A DNA stretch of 64,000 nucleotides from assembly GCF_003253565.1 (NCBI RefSeq), contig NZ_QKUF01000011.1, positions 62,001 to 126,000 on the forward strand, written 5' to 3'. Of the stretch, positions 52,942-61,967 are shown one piece after another (within the stretch, counting starts at the first letter, position 1; each line of letters begins with the position of its first letter). The position numbers were made by a program, and so were the translations under genes. The notes under the pieces are model-generated. The model worked only from the letters and a program-made list of their open reading frames with translations. It searched no databases and had not been told where the DNA came from. Source of the DNA: Thermosporothrix hazakensis (GTDB lineage Bacteria > Chloroflexota > Ktedonobacteria > Ktedonobacterales > Ktedonobacteraceae).

Positions 52942-55179
52942 TCAAAAATGGGAGTGCAGCAGATGTTGAAGCAGGAAAATAGCCCCGGCTTTATCGAGAG
53001 GGCGATTCTGATTGCCACATTTCGGGGACATAATGCAGGAGTAACACCCGCTGGCACAGGTGCATGCTGTGAGCATTTCCAGGGTGGCGCGAGCGAGCTC
53101 TTTCCAGCTCATAAAGGCCTGATCACAATAGCCGACGCCGCCCGGGAAGCCATCGTAGATAAAGATAGTTGCTCGTTTGGTTTGTGGGTGCATGGGCACA
53201 ATCGAGAGGCCGCCAACGTCGCGCCGGTCGCCAAGCACGAAGAGCGGTAACAGCGCGATCATGGCATGTTCGACGGCGTGGAGCGTGCCCGCGGCATGGT
53301 AGTTCTTCGCTTCAAGCAACTCGATGGTCTCGTCATCAAGCTCCATCCAGCACGCGCGGGTTTCCAGCGGGACGGCGAGAGGCTGCTTTAACTCATACTT
53401 ATCAAGGATCGTGTGATAGGCGTTGTGTTTGGTGATGTACCCATGTACGGTACGCGTGACCAGCACGGGCCCGACGTGAAGCTGAATATGCGAATACCGC
53501 TGTTGTTCCTCGCTATGGTCAATTTCGATGTCTGTATCGATCAGGGCTTGCGTATAGTAATGCGTATTTTTAGGTACGACCTCAATGCGATTCTCCGAAA
53601 GGTCCAGCACACGAACCTCATATGAGGCACCTTGAGAATAATAGATCGCGCCGGGGTGACATTCGGTGACGGCGTGATGAAGGTCTGTTTCCTCGATCTT
53701 TTTGGAGGCGGTGTGAATAGTCAGGCGTTGCCCGGCCTGTCGCAATGAGACCGAGAACGCGGGACTCTGGCTCTCGTTGAGATAGAAGGTGTCGCCTATC
53801 TGTGAGAGATAACCCTGCACTACAAGCTGCTCAAGAGCCTCCTCGGTCGCCGGTCCAAAGAGGGATATATCCTGAGGTCCTAGCGGTTTCTCGTGTGCGG
53901 CACAGAGCAGGTGCAAGGGGAAAATATAGGGATTATTGCTGTTGACCAGCGCGTTTTCTGCCGGGCGTTCAAGCAGCATTTCCGGATGCGAGGCGAAGTA
54001 TTGATCCAGCGCATCTTGTTTGAGCACCAGGATGCTGAGAGCGCTTCTCTGGCGGCGTCCTGCACGTCCGATTTGTTGCCAGAAGCTAGAAATGCTACCC
54101 GGAAAACCTGCGACAATCGAAACGTCCAGATCGCCAAGATCGATCCCGATTTCAAGTGCACTCGTGGCAACGATACCAAGCAGCGCACCTTCGGCTAGCT
54201 GTCGCTCAATCGCCCGTCGCTGCTCCTTACTGTAGCCTGCACGATAGGCAAGCACCTTGTCATGAAGATGTGCCGGAAGTCGCTCTCTGGTGGTACGTAC
54301 CATGCGCTCGACGCTCTGCCGGGCCTGACCGAACAGGATGGTTCGCACTCCCTGCGAAACAAAGAAGGCAAGTAGCCCGGCGGCCTCATCCTGATATGAC
54401 TGCTCTTCGGGCGGCTGCCAGAGCACGGTGAGTCGTCCCCCGGAGGGGGCGCCATTCTCGGTGATGGGCGTGACTTCCTGACCTAGCAGCAATTCGGCAT
54501 GCTCCGCCGGGTTGCCGATAGTGGCGGTGCCAAAGAGGAAGGTTGGTCGAGCCCGATAGATGGCGGCAATTCGCACCAGACGCCGGACGATCAGGGCAAA
54601 ATGACTGCCAAAAACGCCCTTGTACGTGTGTGCCTCGTCGATGATGACATCGCTCAGACGGGAGAAAAACGAGCTCCACCCACGATGGTATGGGAGAAGG
54701 GAGATATGCAGCATATCGGGCGTGGTGACGACGACCTGTGCTTCTGCTCGAATACGTGCGCGTTCTTCTTTGGGAGTGTCTCCGGTATAAGAGGCAACAA
54801 AGACGCTCGGATCCCAGGCGCTCAGGCGGTCGCGCCATTGCTCAATCAGGGCCCGGGTGGGAGCGATGCAGAGCGTGGTCGCGCCTTTCCGGCTCAGGCG
54901 ACGCAGGCGGGCAGGAAGCGCCATCGCGTATGTTTTCCCCGAAGCGGTTGGCGTAGCAAGCGTGAGGTGTTGGCGCTGTAAGGCCGTTTCCAGCGCTATT
55001 TTCTGATGACTATAAAGGTGTGTCACTCCTGGCGGAAGATAGGGACGCCACTCGGGGAGGACACGAAAAAGGCTGGCGTCCTGTGCCGGCAGGCGATGCT
55101 TGACGCGGATATACTCAGAACTATCGACCCACTCATGTAAACGCATCAATAGTTGCTCTGCATAAAACTGCTCTTCCAT
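52942..55179 (-). CDS. Superfamily 2 helicase, MrfA/YprA-like (DUF1998)
   Basis: 745 residues. Walker A TPTASGKT (76-83), DEAH at 181-184, GTATIGN (motif III) and QQIGRAGRRQ (motif VI) define a DEAH helicase; the C-terminal third is a DUF1998-type domain with CTCASGCYSCIMSPKC, a four-cysteine metal site. Bacillus MrfA of this type helps repair mitomycin-type damage. Here it lies upstream of the ABC genes on the same strand but with the ABC promoter between them. Confidence 0.88.
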   Translation of the reverse strand: MEEQFYAEQLLMRLHEWVDSSEYIRVKHRLPAQDASLFRVLPEWRPYLPPGVTHLYSHQKIALETALQRQHLTLATPTASGKTYAMALPARLRRLSRKGATTLCIAPTRALIEQWRDRLSAWDPSVFVASYTGDTPKEERARIRAEAQVVVTTPDMLHISLLPYHRGWSSFFSRLSDVIIDEAHTYKGVFGSHFALIVRRLVRIAAIYRARPTFLFGTATIGNPAEHAELLLGQEVTPITENGAPSGGRLTVLWQPPEEQSYQDEAAGLLAFFVSQGVRTILFGQARQSVERMVRTTRERLPAHLHDKVLAYRAGYSKEQRRAIERQLAEGALLGIVATSALEIGIDLGDLDVSIVAGFPGSISSFWQQIGRAGRRQRSALSILVLKQDALDQYFASHPEMLLERPAENALVNSNNPYIFPLHLLCAAHEKPLGPQDISLFGPATEEALEQLVVQGYLSQIGDTFYLNESQSPAFSVSLRQAGQRLTIHTASKKIEETDLHHAVTECHPGAIYYSQGASYEVRVLDLSENRIEVVPKNTHYYTQALIDTDIEIDHSEEQQRYSHIQLHVGPVLVTRTVHGYITKHNAYHTILDKYELKQPLAVPLETRACWMELDDETIELLEAKNYHAAGTLHAVEHAMIALLPLFVLGDRRDVGGLSIVPMHPQTKRATIFIYDGFPGGVGYCDQAFMSWKELARATLEMLTACTCASGCYSCIMSPKCGNQNRPLDKAGAIFLLQHLLHSHF

Positions 55180-55724
55180 TCAAAATCCCTTCCATGCGAC
55201 TCACGAGAGCTGGTATCCTTTACCCCCTGAAGGCCCAGGCAGTGCGCTCACGATTTGCGGTCAGAGGAAATGCGGGCGCAGACATCATTATTCCACATGA
55301 GCTAAGAAAATACAAGCGAACAGGACGAAATTCCTGTTTGTGGGCTCTGGTATTCTGGATAGAGATACCTTCTCCGAGGCTGTCGGGTTCACCCGATGGG
55401 CCAGGTGCTTGAGGCGCATGATGCTGAACTCTGATGCGGTCCAGGATGCCGGGATTGTCTTCCGGGTGAGACGATTCCGGCATTCTTTCATGCTCATTTC
55501 CTCGTCGTACCGGTTTCCCGCGATAGGCCTGGTGTGCCCCCTTTTTTGAGAGGTGTGATGACGTGCGTGCCTCTTCCTGAGCCTGGTCCCGTTTCTCCTG
55601 AAAAAGTGCCGTCATAGACTGAAGTACTGCCGTTTCCTCGCTTTGTTGACTTTTCTACAAGTTCTCTTTACAATCAAGAGGAAATATTTCTTCTATTCTA
55701 GATCCACGAGGGGGGAGGCACGTT
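55180..55724 (+). promoter_or_regulatory. Gap with promoter of the decarboxylase operon
   Basis: A strong promoter, TTGACT (55646-55651) and TACAAT (55669-55674) with a 17-base spacer, precedes the gene at 55725. The rest, 55180-55640, has only open frames without ribosome-binding sites or family resemblance; a 131-codon leftward frame there is considered spurious. Confidence 0.6.
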
Positions 55725-56696
55725 GTGAGAGTACTTGTGACCGGTGCAGCAGGCTTTATCGGCTCACATTTCTGCGATCGCCTGCTTGCAGAAGGACATC
55801 AGGTTCTTGCTCTGGACAATTTTCTGACAGGAGCAAGCGAAAATATTGCTCATTTGCAGGATCATCCCGCGTTTACCCTGCTTCAACATAACATCTCTCA
55901 GCCAATGTATCTCGATGAAAAGCTTGACGCCGTTGTTCATATGGCCTCACCGGCCAGCCCAAACCCTGAATCTCCCTGGGGATATCCACAACTCCCGATT
56001 CAGACGTTGAAGGTGGGAGCGCTTGGCACTTTGAACGCGCTCGGGCTTGCACGGGCGCATCAGGCACGTTTCCTGCTTGCATCGACTTCAGAAGTGTATG
56101 GCGATCCACTGGTGCACCCGCAGACCGAGGACTACGCGGGGAATGTTGATCCCGTCGGCCCGCGCTCCATGTATGATGAGGCGAAACGTTTTGCCGAGGC
56201 GCTGGTGATGTCATATCATCGAACGCATCAGCTCGATACGCGGATCATGCGCATTTTTAACACCTATGGGCCCAGAATGCGGCTGGATGATGGGCGCGTC
56301 GTTCCGAACTTTATCTGTCAGGCGCTGGAAGGCAAGCCGCTCACCATCCACGGCGAGGGAACGCAGACGCGCAGCTTTTGCTATATCGATGATCTGATCG
56401 AGGGCATCTACCGCCTGTTGCTGTCTGAGGGCATTCATCAGCCCGTCAATTTAGGGAATCCAGTTGAAATGAGCGTACTGGAGCTTGCTGAGTTGATCAA
56501 TCGGCTGACAGGCAATCAAGCGCCCATTCAACGACAGGCATCCGCACGGATGGCGACTGATCCCGAGCGCCGCCGACCCGATATCACGCGGGCCCGGACG
56601 CTCCTGAACTGGGAGCCTCGTGTCTCGCTGGAAGAGGGCCTGACTCGCACTATTGCAGATTTTCGCGCCCGGCTTCAGGCAAAGCAGGAGGTATAA
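55725..56696 (+). CDS. NAD-dependent epimerase/dehydratase, UDP-glucuronate decarboxylase-like
   Basis: Extended SDR of 323 residues. Cofactor motif VTGAAGFIGSH at residues 5-15, catalytic STSEVYG and the YDEAKRFAEA Tyr-Lys pair are present; MASPASPNPESPWGYPQLPIQTLK is characteristic of UDP-glucuronate decarboxylases, which make UDP-xylose. GTG start with GGGGGGAGG upstream. Two nucleotidyltransferase genes follow within 10 bases each, an unusual partnership for a surface-sugar enzyme. Confidence 0.85.
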   Translation: MRVLVTGAAGFIGSHFCDRLLAEGHQVLALDNFLTGASENIAHLQDHPAFTLLQHNISQPMYLDEKLDAVVHMASPASPNPESPWGYPQLPIQTLKVGALGTLNALGLARAHQARFLLASTSEVYGDPLVHPQTEDYAGNVDPVGPRSMYDEAKRFAEALVMSYHRTHQLDTRIMRIFNTYGPRMRLDDGRVVPNFICQALEGKPLTIHGEGTQTRSFCYIDDLIEGIYRLLLSEGIHQPVNLGNPVEMSVLELAELINRLTGNQAPIQRQASARMATDPERRRPDITRARTLLNWEPRVSLEEGLTRTIADFRARLQAKQEV

Positions 56697-56702
56697 GCGG
56701 TC

Positions 56703-57170
56703 GTGGTCTCCGACGCGTATCGTACGGTTCTCCGCCGGCTTGTGAGCGAGCTCGACGGGGTGAACTGGGTACTGACAGGGAGTCTCAGCTTTGCTCTGCG
56801 AGGCTTGCCGCTCGAACCGCATGATATCGATATCCAAACCGATCAGGCTGGAGCCTATATGATTGAGCGCCGTTTTGCTGCGCAGGTTCAGCGCCCTGTG
56901 ACCTTTGTGGAGTCCGATCGCATGCGTTCCTATCTGGGGGCGTTGCTGCTTGATGGCCTCACCGTTGAGATTATGGGCGATATCCAGAAGCGGCCTGAGA
57001 CCGGCGATTGGGAACCACCCGTTGAACTGTATCGGTACAAGCGATATATCGATATTGCTGGGATGCGTGTTCCGGTGCTGTCGCTGGCCTACGAAGCGGA
57101 GGCTTATCGGCGTATGGGGCGGCTTGAGCGAGCGGAGATGCTACGCAGAGCTGCATTGCAGGAGGCATAA
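56703..57170 (+). CDS. Nucleotidyltransferase-fold protein
   Basis: 155 residues. GSLSFALRGLPLEPHDIDIQTD contains the GS...DxD core of the minimal nucleotidyltransferase fold, and the third strand carries another acidic residue (LTVEIMGDI). It resembles nucleotidyltransferase proteins annotated as AbiEii-like or aminoglycoside-type but is shorter. GTG start with AGGAGG upstream. It follows the decarboxylase gene by six bases and is followed by a second, different nucleotidyltransferase gene. Substrate unknown. Confidence 0.75.
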   Translation: MVSDAYRTVLRRLVSELDGVNWVLTGSLSFALRGLPLEPHDIDIQTDQAGAYMIERRFAAQVQRPVTFVESDRMRSYLGALLLDGLTVEIMGDIQKRPETGDWEPPVELYRYKRYIDIAGMRVPVLSLAYEAEAYRRMGRLERAEMLRRAALQEA

Positions 57171-57173
57171 TCG

Positions 57174-58013
57174 ATGGATGCTGCGCTCGTTGACGAGATA
57201 CGCTGCTGGCTGGATGCGCATGTAGAGCATATTCAGGCGATTATCGTGCGGGGCAGCTTTGCCCGAGGTGAGCAGACGCCCTACAGCGATGTCGATATCG
57301 GCTGCTATGTGCCTGAGCCATACGAGCCCGTCAAACACTTTCTGCAACTTCAAGGACGCCTTGTGGAGATTTCGGTGAAGACGCTGGCACACGAGCGTGC
57401 GGCCATCCAACAACCCGAGAGAGCCGTGTTTGCGGTGCCCGACTTACGGGCGGCAATGATCCTCTATGATTCAACGGGCGCCTTTCGGGATTTTCAGCGT
57501 GAGTTGCAGCGGTTCGAGTGGACGCCGTTGCAGCCTGCCGCCGATCAGCATGCAAGCTGGACGCTGATGCGGCTCTCGGAGCATGCTCGCAAAGTGTTGA
57601 GTGGATTGAGCAAGAATGATCCGCTTTCGAGCGTGAGCGTTGTGGCGGTGCTCTCGGTGGCGCTCTGTGATGTGCTCGGGGTGCAGCGCGGGCTGCTGGC
57701 ACAGTGCGGGATCACTTATAGCGCACAGGTACAAACATCGGTCGGCGTACATTCGCGCTGGACGTTCTGGTACCGCTTGCTTGTTGGTGCGGAGCCCATG
57801 ACATCAGGGGTGAGCATTGCCAGAATGCGGAGTCTTGCGGCATTGCATCTCTATGAGGAAACGGTGCGACTGCTATGGCCGATCATTCGACCAGAGCATC
57901 GCATCATTGTAGAACCAACATTACAAGCAATTGAAGCTATGCTTGAGGAGGAGGTGAATCGGGGCGGGCGAGCCTCATTGCTTGTTTCCCACAAATCCCC
58001 GCTTGACGGTTAG
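57174..58013 (+). CDS. Nucleotidyltransferase with helical C-terminal domain
   Basis: 279 residues. The N terminus has IIVRGSFARGEQTPYSDVDIGCYV, the complete GSxARG...SDVD motif, and the C-terminal 150 residues are mostly helices (QHASWTLMRLSEHARKVLSGL, HLYEETVRLLWPIIRPEH) as in aminoglycoside-type or HEPN-associated nucleotidyltransferases. It begins three bases after the previous stop and overlaps the convergent MFS gene by four bases. It may adenylylate a small molecule or a sugar. Confidence 0.8.
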   Translation: MDAALVDEIRCWLDAHVEHIQAIIVRGSFARGEQTPYSDVDIGCYVPEPYEPVKHFLQLQGRLVEISVKTLAHERAAIQQPERAVFAVPDLRAAMILYDSTGAFRDFQRELQRFEWTPLQPAADQHASWTLMRLSEHARKVLSGLSKNDPLSSVSVVAVLSVALCDVLGVQRGLLAQCGITYSAQVQTSVGVHSRWTFWYRLLVGAEPMTSGVSIARMRSLAALHLYEETVRLLWPIIRPEHRIIVEPTLQAIEAMLEEEVNRGGRASLLVSHKSPLDG

Positions 58014-59293
58014 TAGCTTGCCGGAGTGACCTCGCGGCGTGGCGTTCTCAGGGCCACGAGCACCAGAATTGCCATAATGAGTGCAAGCGTGCAGCCAATG
58101 GCAAAGGTAACTGAGGGCAGAATCCAGGCGCCGACCAGTGCCTGAGTCAATGGTGCAGCAAGGACGGCCAGCGAAATCGCGGTGCCACGAATGCCCATGA
58201 CTTGCGAGCGGTTATGGTCGTTGGTGGCGCCCAGGTAGATGGTGCTCAGTGCCGGTGTCAGTAAGGCGCTTCCCAGGCCGGTAATCACGGATGCAATGAT
58301 CAACAATATATAGTTGTGCAGCCAGAGCATGCCCGCATTGAGCGCGATCAGACAGAGGCAGCCAACGATGATCAGATGTTTCTTCGGGAACATATCAGTG
58401 ATGCGTCCCAGAAGCAACGGAAATACGGCAAGAGCGGCACCATAGGCGCTGATAATAATGCCGTATTCTGCTGCGCTATATCCAAGAATCTTTTCAAAGT
58501 AGAACGGATATTGCGGCAGGACAAACGGATAGATGAATGTAACTCCAAGATCGATAAGCAGAAGCGGCAGGAACGCCCAGTAGAGCGCGGTCGTCTTCTG
58601 TGTGTTTGGTAGCTGCTGGCCTCGATTGCCTCTGAAGCCTCGCTGTCGTGCCTGCTCGCGAATGGAGGCGGGCAAAGTTTCCGGCAGCAGAATCAGTGCC
58701 AGAATCGAGGCAATAAGTGCGAAGCCTGCTGAGAGCAAGAACGGGCTTGAGAAGCCCCATGCCTGATAGAGGAAGCCACCAATACCAGGACCAAGCGCGA
58801 TCCCGCTCGCCTGAGCAGTTGTGACAACACCGATCCAGCGTCCCTGACGCTCAACCGGGACAGCGTCACCAATGACTGCGCTGGAAGCCGGCATCAGGCC
58901 TGCCACAAGAACGCCCTCAACGAAGCGCACCAGCACGAACAGGGCGGCTGTATTGACTATTGTTAAAACGACATTTGTCACTATAAAGCCTACAAGGGCA
59001 AGCAAAATCAGCGGTTTGCGTCCGATGCGATCAGCCAGTACACCCATTGGCGTACTGAAAAGAAACATTCCCAGGCCGAACGCGCCTTCCATCAGGGCCA
59101 GTGTCTCCGCCCCAAGGCCAAGCGCTTCCAGACGCCGAGGAAAGATCGGCACAATAATTCCGAAGCCGGTCATAATCAGCCCGACGCAACAGCTCAGCAA
59201 AATTAATGCTGCGATCATGCGTCTTTGGGGCTGTACCCCTCCAGCCGGTGCTGACCTCGCATCCTCCACATGTTTTTCTGGCTCTGCAATGTG
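58010..59293 (-). CDS. MFS transporter, 12-helix DHA1-like
   Basis: About 427 residues. Helix 2-3 loop motif is FSTPMGVLADRIGRKPLILL (MFS motif A), and GIALGPGIGGFLYQAWG is the helix 5 antiporter motif C, so export by proton exchange is likely. A polar loop splits helices 6 and 7. The ATG at 59293 is used because AAGGGAA lies about ten bases upstream; a longer GTG-initiated frame goes to 59341. It diverges from the leader-peptide unit at 59483. Drug-like substrate presumed. Confidence 0.85.
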   Translation of the reverse strand, partial: HIAEPEKHVEDARSAPAGGVQPQRRMIAALILLSCCVGLIMTGFGIIVPIFPRRLEALGLGAETLALMEGAFGLGMFLFSTPMGVLADRIGRKPLILLALVGFIVTNVVLTIVNTAALFVLVRFVEGVLVAGLMPASSAVIGDAVPVERQGRWIGVVTTAQASGIALGPGIGGFLYQAWGFSSPFLLSAGFALIASILALILLPETLPASIREQARQRGFRGNRGQQLPNTQKTTALYWAFLPLLLIDLGVTFIYPFVLPQYPFYFEKILGYSAAEYGIIISAYGAALAVFPLLLGRITDMFPKKHLIIVGCLCLIALNAGMLWLHNYILLIIASVITGLGSALLTPALSTIYLGATNDHNRSQVMGIRGTAISLAVLAAPLTQALVGAWILPSVTFAIGCTLALIMAILVLVALRTPRREVTPASY

Positions 59294-59482
59294 CATATAG
59301 AGTGTATTCCCTTCTTTAACGGTTGAATAAACGCTCTTCACAGAAAATTGGAACTATTCTTCTCTGTAAGATTGAGTATACTCGATTTGGCGTCAAAAGT
59401 CTTCTCTTATTTTGCTTCAAAATCAGATAGATTTTTGAGAGAGCGGATCTCGACGCTTTACAAGCCAGGCGGAAGAAATTGC

Positions 59483-59512
59483 TTGACAGGTGTCGGGTCT
59501 ATCAGATATAGT
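59483..59512 (+). promoter_or_regulatory. Promoter of the leader-peptide/MFS unit
   Basis: Perfect TTGACA (59483-59488) and TATAGT (59507-59512), 18 bases apart, the same spacing as the promoter at 43615. Confidence 0.8.
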
Positions 59513-59542
59513 AGAGAAACATCACCAGGAAAGGGGGTGCAT

Positions 59543-59662
59543 ATGGACGCTGCACAAGCATACCGGAATGGTATCAATAGCAAAAATGCTATGCCGTGTA
59601 TCAACGCGTCGCTCTGCACTGTACCCTCCTCTACAAGCCCATCTTCGCCTACTCCCCATTGA
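59543..59662 (+). CDS. 39-residue leader peptide
   Basis: ATG at 59543 follows AAAGGGGG with a five-base gap, the same arrangement as the leader at 43682. The frame starts MDAAQAYRNGINSKNAM, is rich in Ser/Pro/Thr at its end and stops at 59660-59662, about 125 bases before the MFS gene. The coding region holds alternative hairpins. It is most likely a regulatory upstream frame rather than a functional protein. Confidence 0.55.
   Translation: MDAAQAYRNGINSKNAMPCINASLCTVPSSTSPSSPTPH
59558..59596 (+). promoter_or_regulatory. Mutually exclusive hairpins in the leader frame
   Basis: ATACC-GGAAT-GGTAT (59560-59574) and ATAGC-AAAAAT-GCTAT (59577-59592) form two adjacent stems. The outer GCATA (59558-59562) and TATGC (about 59590-59594) could pair with each other instead, so the folds compete. 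This fits a translation-responsive attenuator within the 39-codon leader. Confidence 0.5.
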
Positions 59663-59787
59663 TAACATGTAGCTCTTCTTTTTTATTCCAATTTCTCTCT
59701 TGATCGATATATTGCTGTTGACCGGTAGAATATTGTCCTGAAGAAAGCGGTAATGCTATCCAACAGCAGAAAGAAAAGGATTGTTAC

Positions 59788-61019
59788 ATGTTTTCGGGCC
59801 TCTGGCGTCATCACGATTTTTTGAAGTTCTGGCTTGGCGAAAGTGTCTCCCTGGTGGGAAGCCAGATCTCTTTGCTTGCAATACAGTTTATAGCTGTTGT
59901 AACGCTTCATGCCGATGCTGCGCAACTGGGATTATTGGGCGCGGCGGGATATGCCCCGCTGCTGCTGGTGAGCCTGTTCGCGGGGGTCTGGGTGGATCGA
60001 TTGCCCCGGCGGCTTGTGCTGCTGGTAGCAGATATCGGGCAGGCGGTGTTGATTGGTTCGGTGCCGCTTGTCTTCTTGCTTGGTGCGTTGAATATCGCGT
60101 ACCTTGCGGTTGTAACATTTCTAGCCGGTTGCTTTGCCGTTTTTTCGGCGTGGCGTATTACGCGTATCTGCCGGAACTGGTGCCAGAAGGGCATGTGGTT
60201 GAGGGGAATAGCAAGCTAGAAGCCAGTCAGGCAGTGGCGGAGATTGCCGGGCCATCGCTGGCTGGTGCTATCGTGCAGTGGCTTTCGGCACCGCTGGCCC
60301 TTGTTCTCGACGCGGCTTCTTTTCTGGTCTCGGCGCTCTGTCTGCTGTGGGTGCGAGCGCGCGAGGGGGCTCCTGTGGCTCCGGGAAAGCATCCATCCAT
60401 CTGGAAACAGATTGCCGAGGGGTTTCGCGTGATTGTAGAACGGCCGGTGTTGCGAGCGATTGCCGGTTGTTCCAGTATCCTCAACTTTTTTGAAACGATT
60501 CTCTCTACACTGTATACACTGTATGTCGTCAACGAGCTCCATATTTCGGCGGCGCTGCTTGGCGTGATTCTGGGTGTGGGAAGTGTTGGCGGGCTGCTTG
60601 GGGCCCTGATAGCGACGCGGGTTGCCCGGTGGAAGGGGATCGGGCCTGCACTGCTTCTGACGACAGTGATGTCGATGGTGGGTGCCTTGCTGCTCCCTCT
60701 GGCGCAGGGGCCGATGGTTGTGCCGCTGCTGATTGTTGGTCGCTTCCTGATGGGGATGTCGGCCACGATCTATAACGTGAATCAGCTCAGCCTGCGCCAG
60801 ATGACCACGCCCACGGTCTTGCAGGGGCGCGTTAACGCGACGATTCGCTTTCTGGCCGGTGGTTCGGTGCCGCCTGGCGCTTTGCTTGGTGGGCTGCTCG
60901 GGACATGGTTGGGCCTGCGAACCACGCTCATACTGGTTGTAGCTCGTATAGGGATTGCGTTTGTCTGGTTGCTTTGCTCGTCGGTACGGGGCATGGTGAA
61001 GCCTGAGCGAACGCTTTAA
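59788..61019 (+). pseudogene. MFS exporter (Mef/MFS_3-like), frame broken at a T-run
   Basis: The first 118 residues (MFSGLWRHHDFLKFWLGESV ... FLAGCFAVF) run in one frame, and the remaining nearly 290 (GVAYYAYLPELVPEGHVVEGN to the C-terminal VKPERTL) in another. The joint is the run TTTTTT at about 60139-60145: adding one T restores a continuous MFS_3 protein of about 410 residues. Relatives include macrolide exporters. The break may be a real frameshift, slippage that the cell tolerates, or a homopolymer error. It is preceded by the leader-peptide unit. Confidence 0.8.
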
Positions 61020-61870
61020 CCGTACGCCTGAGACGCGATCGCGAAAAGCGTCTTGGATGGCTCGGGAAGCGCGGCTGCATTATAAGCCATGATGGGTGGC
61101 TCGTCCGCGAGCTGAAAACCATGTCGTGCGAGACCGCGACAGAAGGGCTCCAATGGTTGGGGCACATCGATGCGGAGCGTACCGCGATGTGTTTTACAGA
61201 GCTCGTGCACCATGAGAAGAGCTGCCTCGGTGTCGGGTGCCACGACAGGACCGATGACCAGCATACCCGTTGCGGGAACGCTCAGCGCATAGCCAACCGC
61301 GATCCCGCTGCTATCGCGTAGAAGAACAGCCTGCTGTGCATAAGTGATGTGAGCGGCAAGAAACGCGCTTCGTTCCGCTCCAATAGCTGCTTCGTCCAGG
61401 GCAACGACGGTGGCAAGGTCGCTCTGGCGAAGTGGCTGAACCTGATAGCGCCCGGTGGGTTCAGGTGAGGCAATGGAGGAATCACAGAGGAACTTCCGGT
61501 TGATGCCGACCGTCTGAAAGCCGAGGCGACTGTAGAGCTGCGCCCCTTCTGCGGTGGCTATCAGCTTGATTGCTCGCTGTGGTGATTGAACTTGATCGAT
61601 GCATTGCTGCACGACAGCTCTTCCCAGGCCCCTGCGCTGATGATCCGGGTGCACGATAACCATGCCAAGCCATGCAAGCGTCTGACCATAGGGAAAGATG
61701 GCCGCGCTTGAAAGCAGCTCTCCTTGTGGGGTAGTATGGCCGTAGATAGGCCCGGCACGAAATGCCGTGCGCACCGTCCGCTCCGAATAGTTCCAATCGA
61801 CCCGCTTTGAGAGCGCGATCAGGCGTGGAAGAAAATCAGGAGTCAATCGTTGTAGTTGGTATGTTTCCAT
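61016..61870 (-). CDS. GNAT acetyltransferase with C-terminal second domain
   Basis: 284 residues. The N-terminal GNAT domain has the acetyl-CoA motif VHPDHQRRGLGRAVVQQ and LYSRLGFQTVG. The C-terminal half (LRQSDLATVVALDEAAIGAERSAFL, GYALSVPATGMLVIGPVVAPD) is a second, degenerate GNAT-like unit of the Acetyltransf_18 kind. It converges on the broken MFS gene and overlaps it by four bases. Substrate unknown; resistance or metabolite acetylation is possible. Confidence 0.85.
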   Translation of the reverse strand: METYQLQRLTPDFLPRLIALSKRVDWNYSERTVRTAFRAGPIYGHTTPQGELLSSAAIFPYGQTLAWLGMVIVHPDHQRRGLGRAVVQQCIDQVQSPQRAIKLIATAEGAQLYSRLGFQTVGINRKFLCDSSIASPEPTGRYQVQPLRQSDLATVVALDEAAIGAERSAFLAAHITYAQQAVLLRDSSGIAVGYALSVPATGMLVIGPVVAPDTEAALLMVHELCKTHRGTLRIDVPQPLEPFCRGLARHGFQLADEPPIMAYNAAALPEPSKTLFAIASQAYG

Positions 61871-61967
61871 AAAACCTTTCGCTGTGAAGAATTGAGAAAA
61901 GACGAGTCTTTGTATTGTACCGGTTTCAGCGGCGCTCTACAACCTGCATAAGAAAGGATGGTTCGTT

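Noticed and set aside
55220..55615. Leftward open frame of 131 codons upstream of the decarboxylase gene
   Set aside because: No ribosome-binding site, no recognisable fold, and low-complexity polar composition; another frame is equally open.
59781..60150. Alternative N terminus of the broken MFS read in the downstream frame
   Set aside because: It is rich in Cys, Arg and Gly with no membrane helices, whereas the other frame gives a textbook MFS N terminus.
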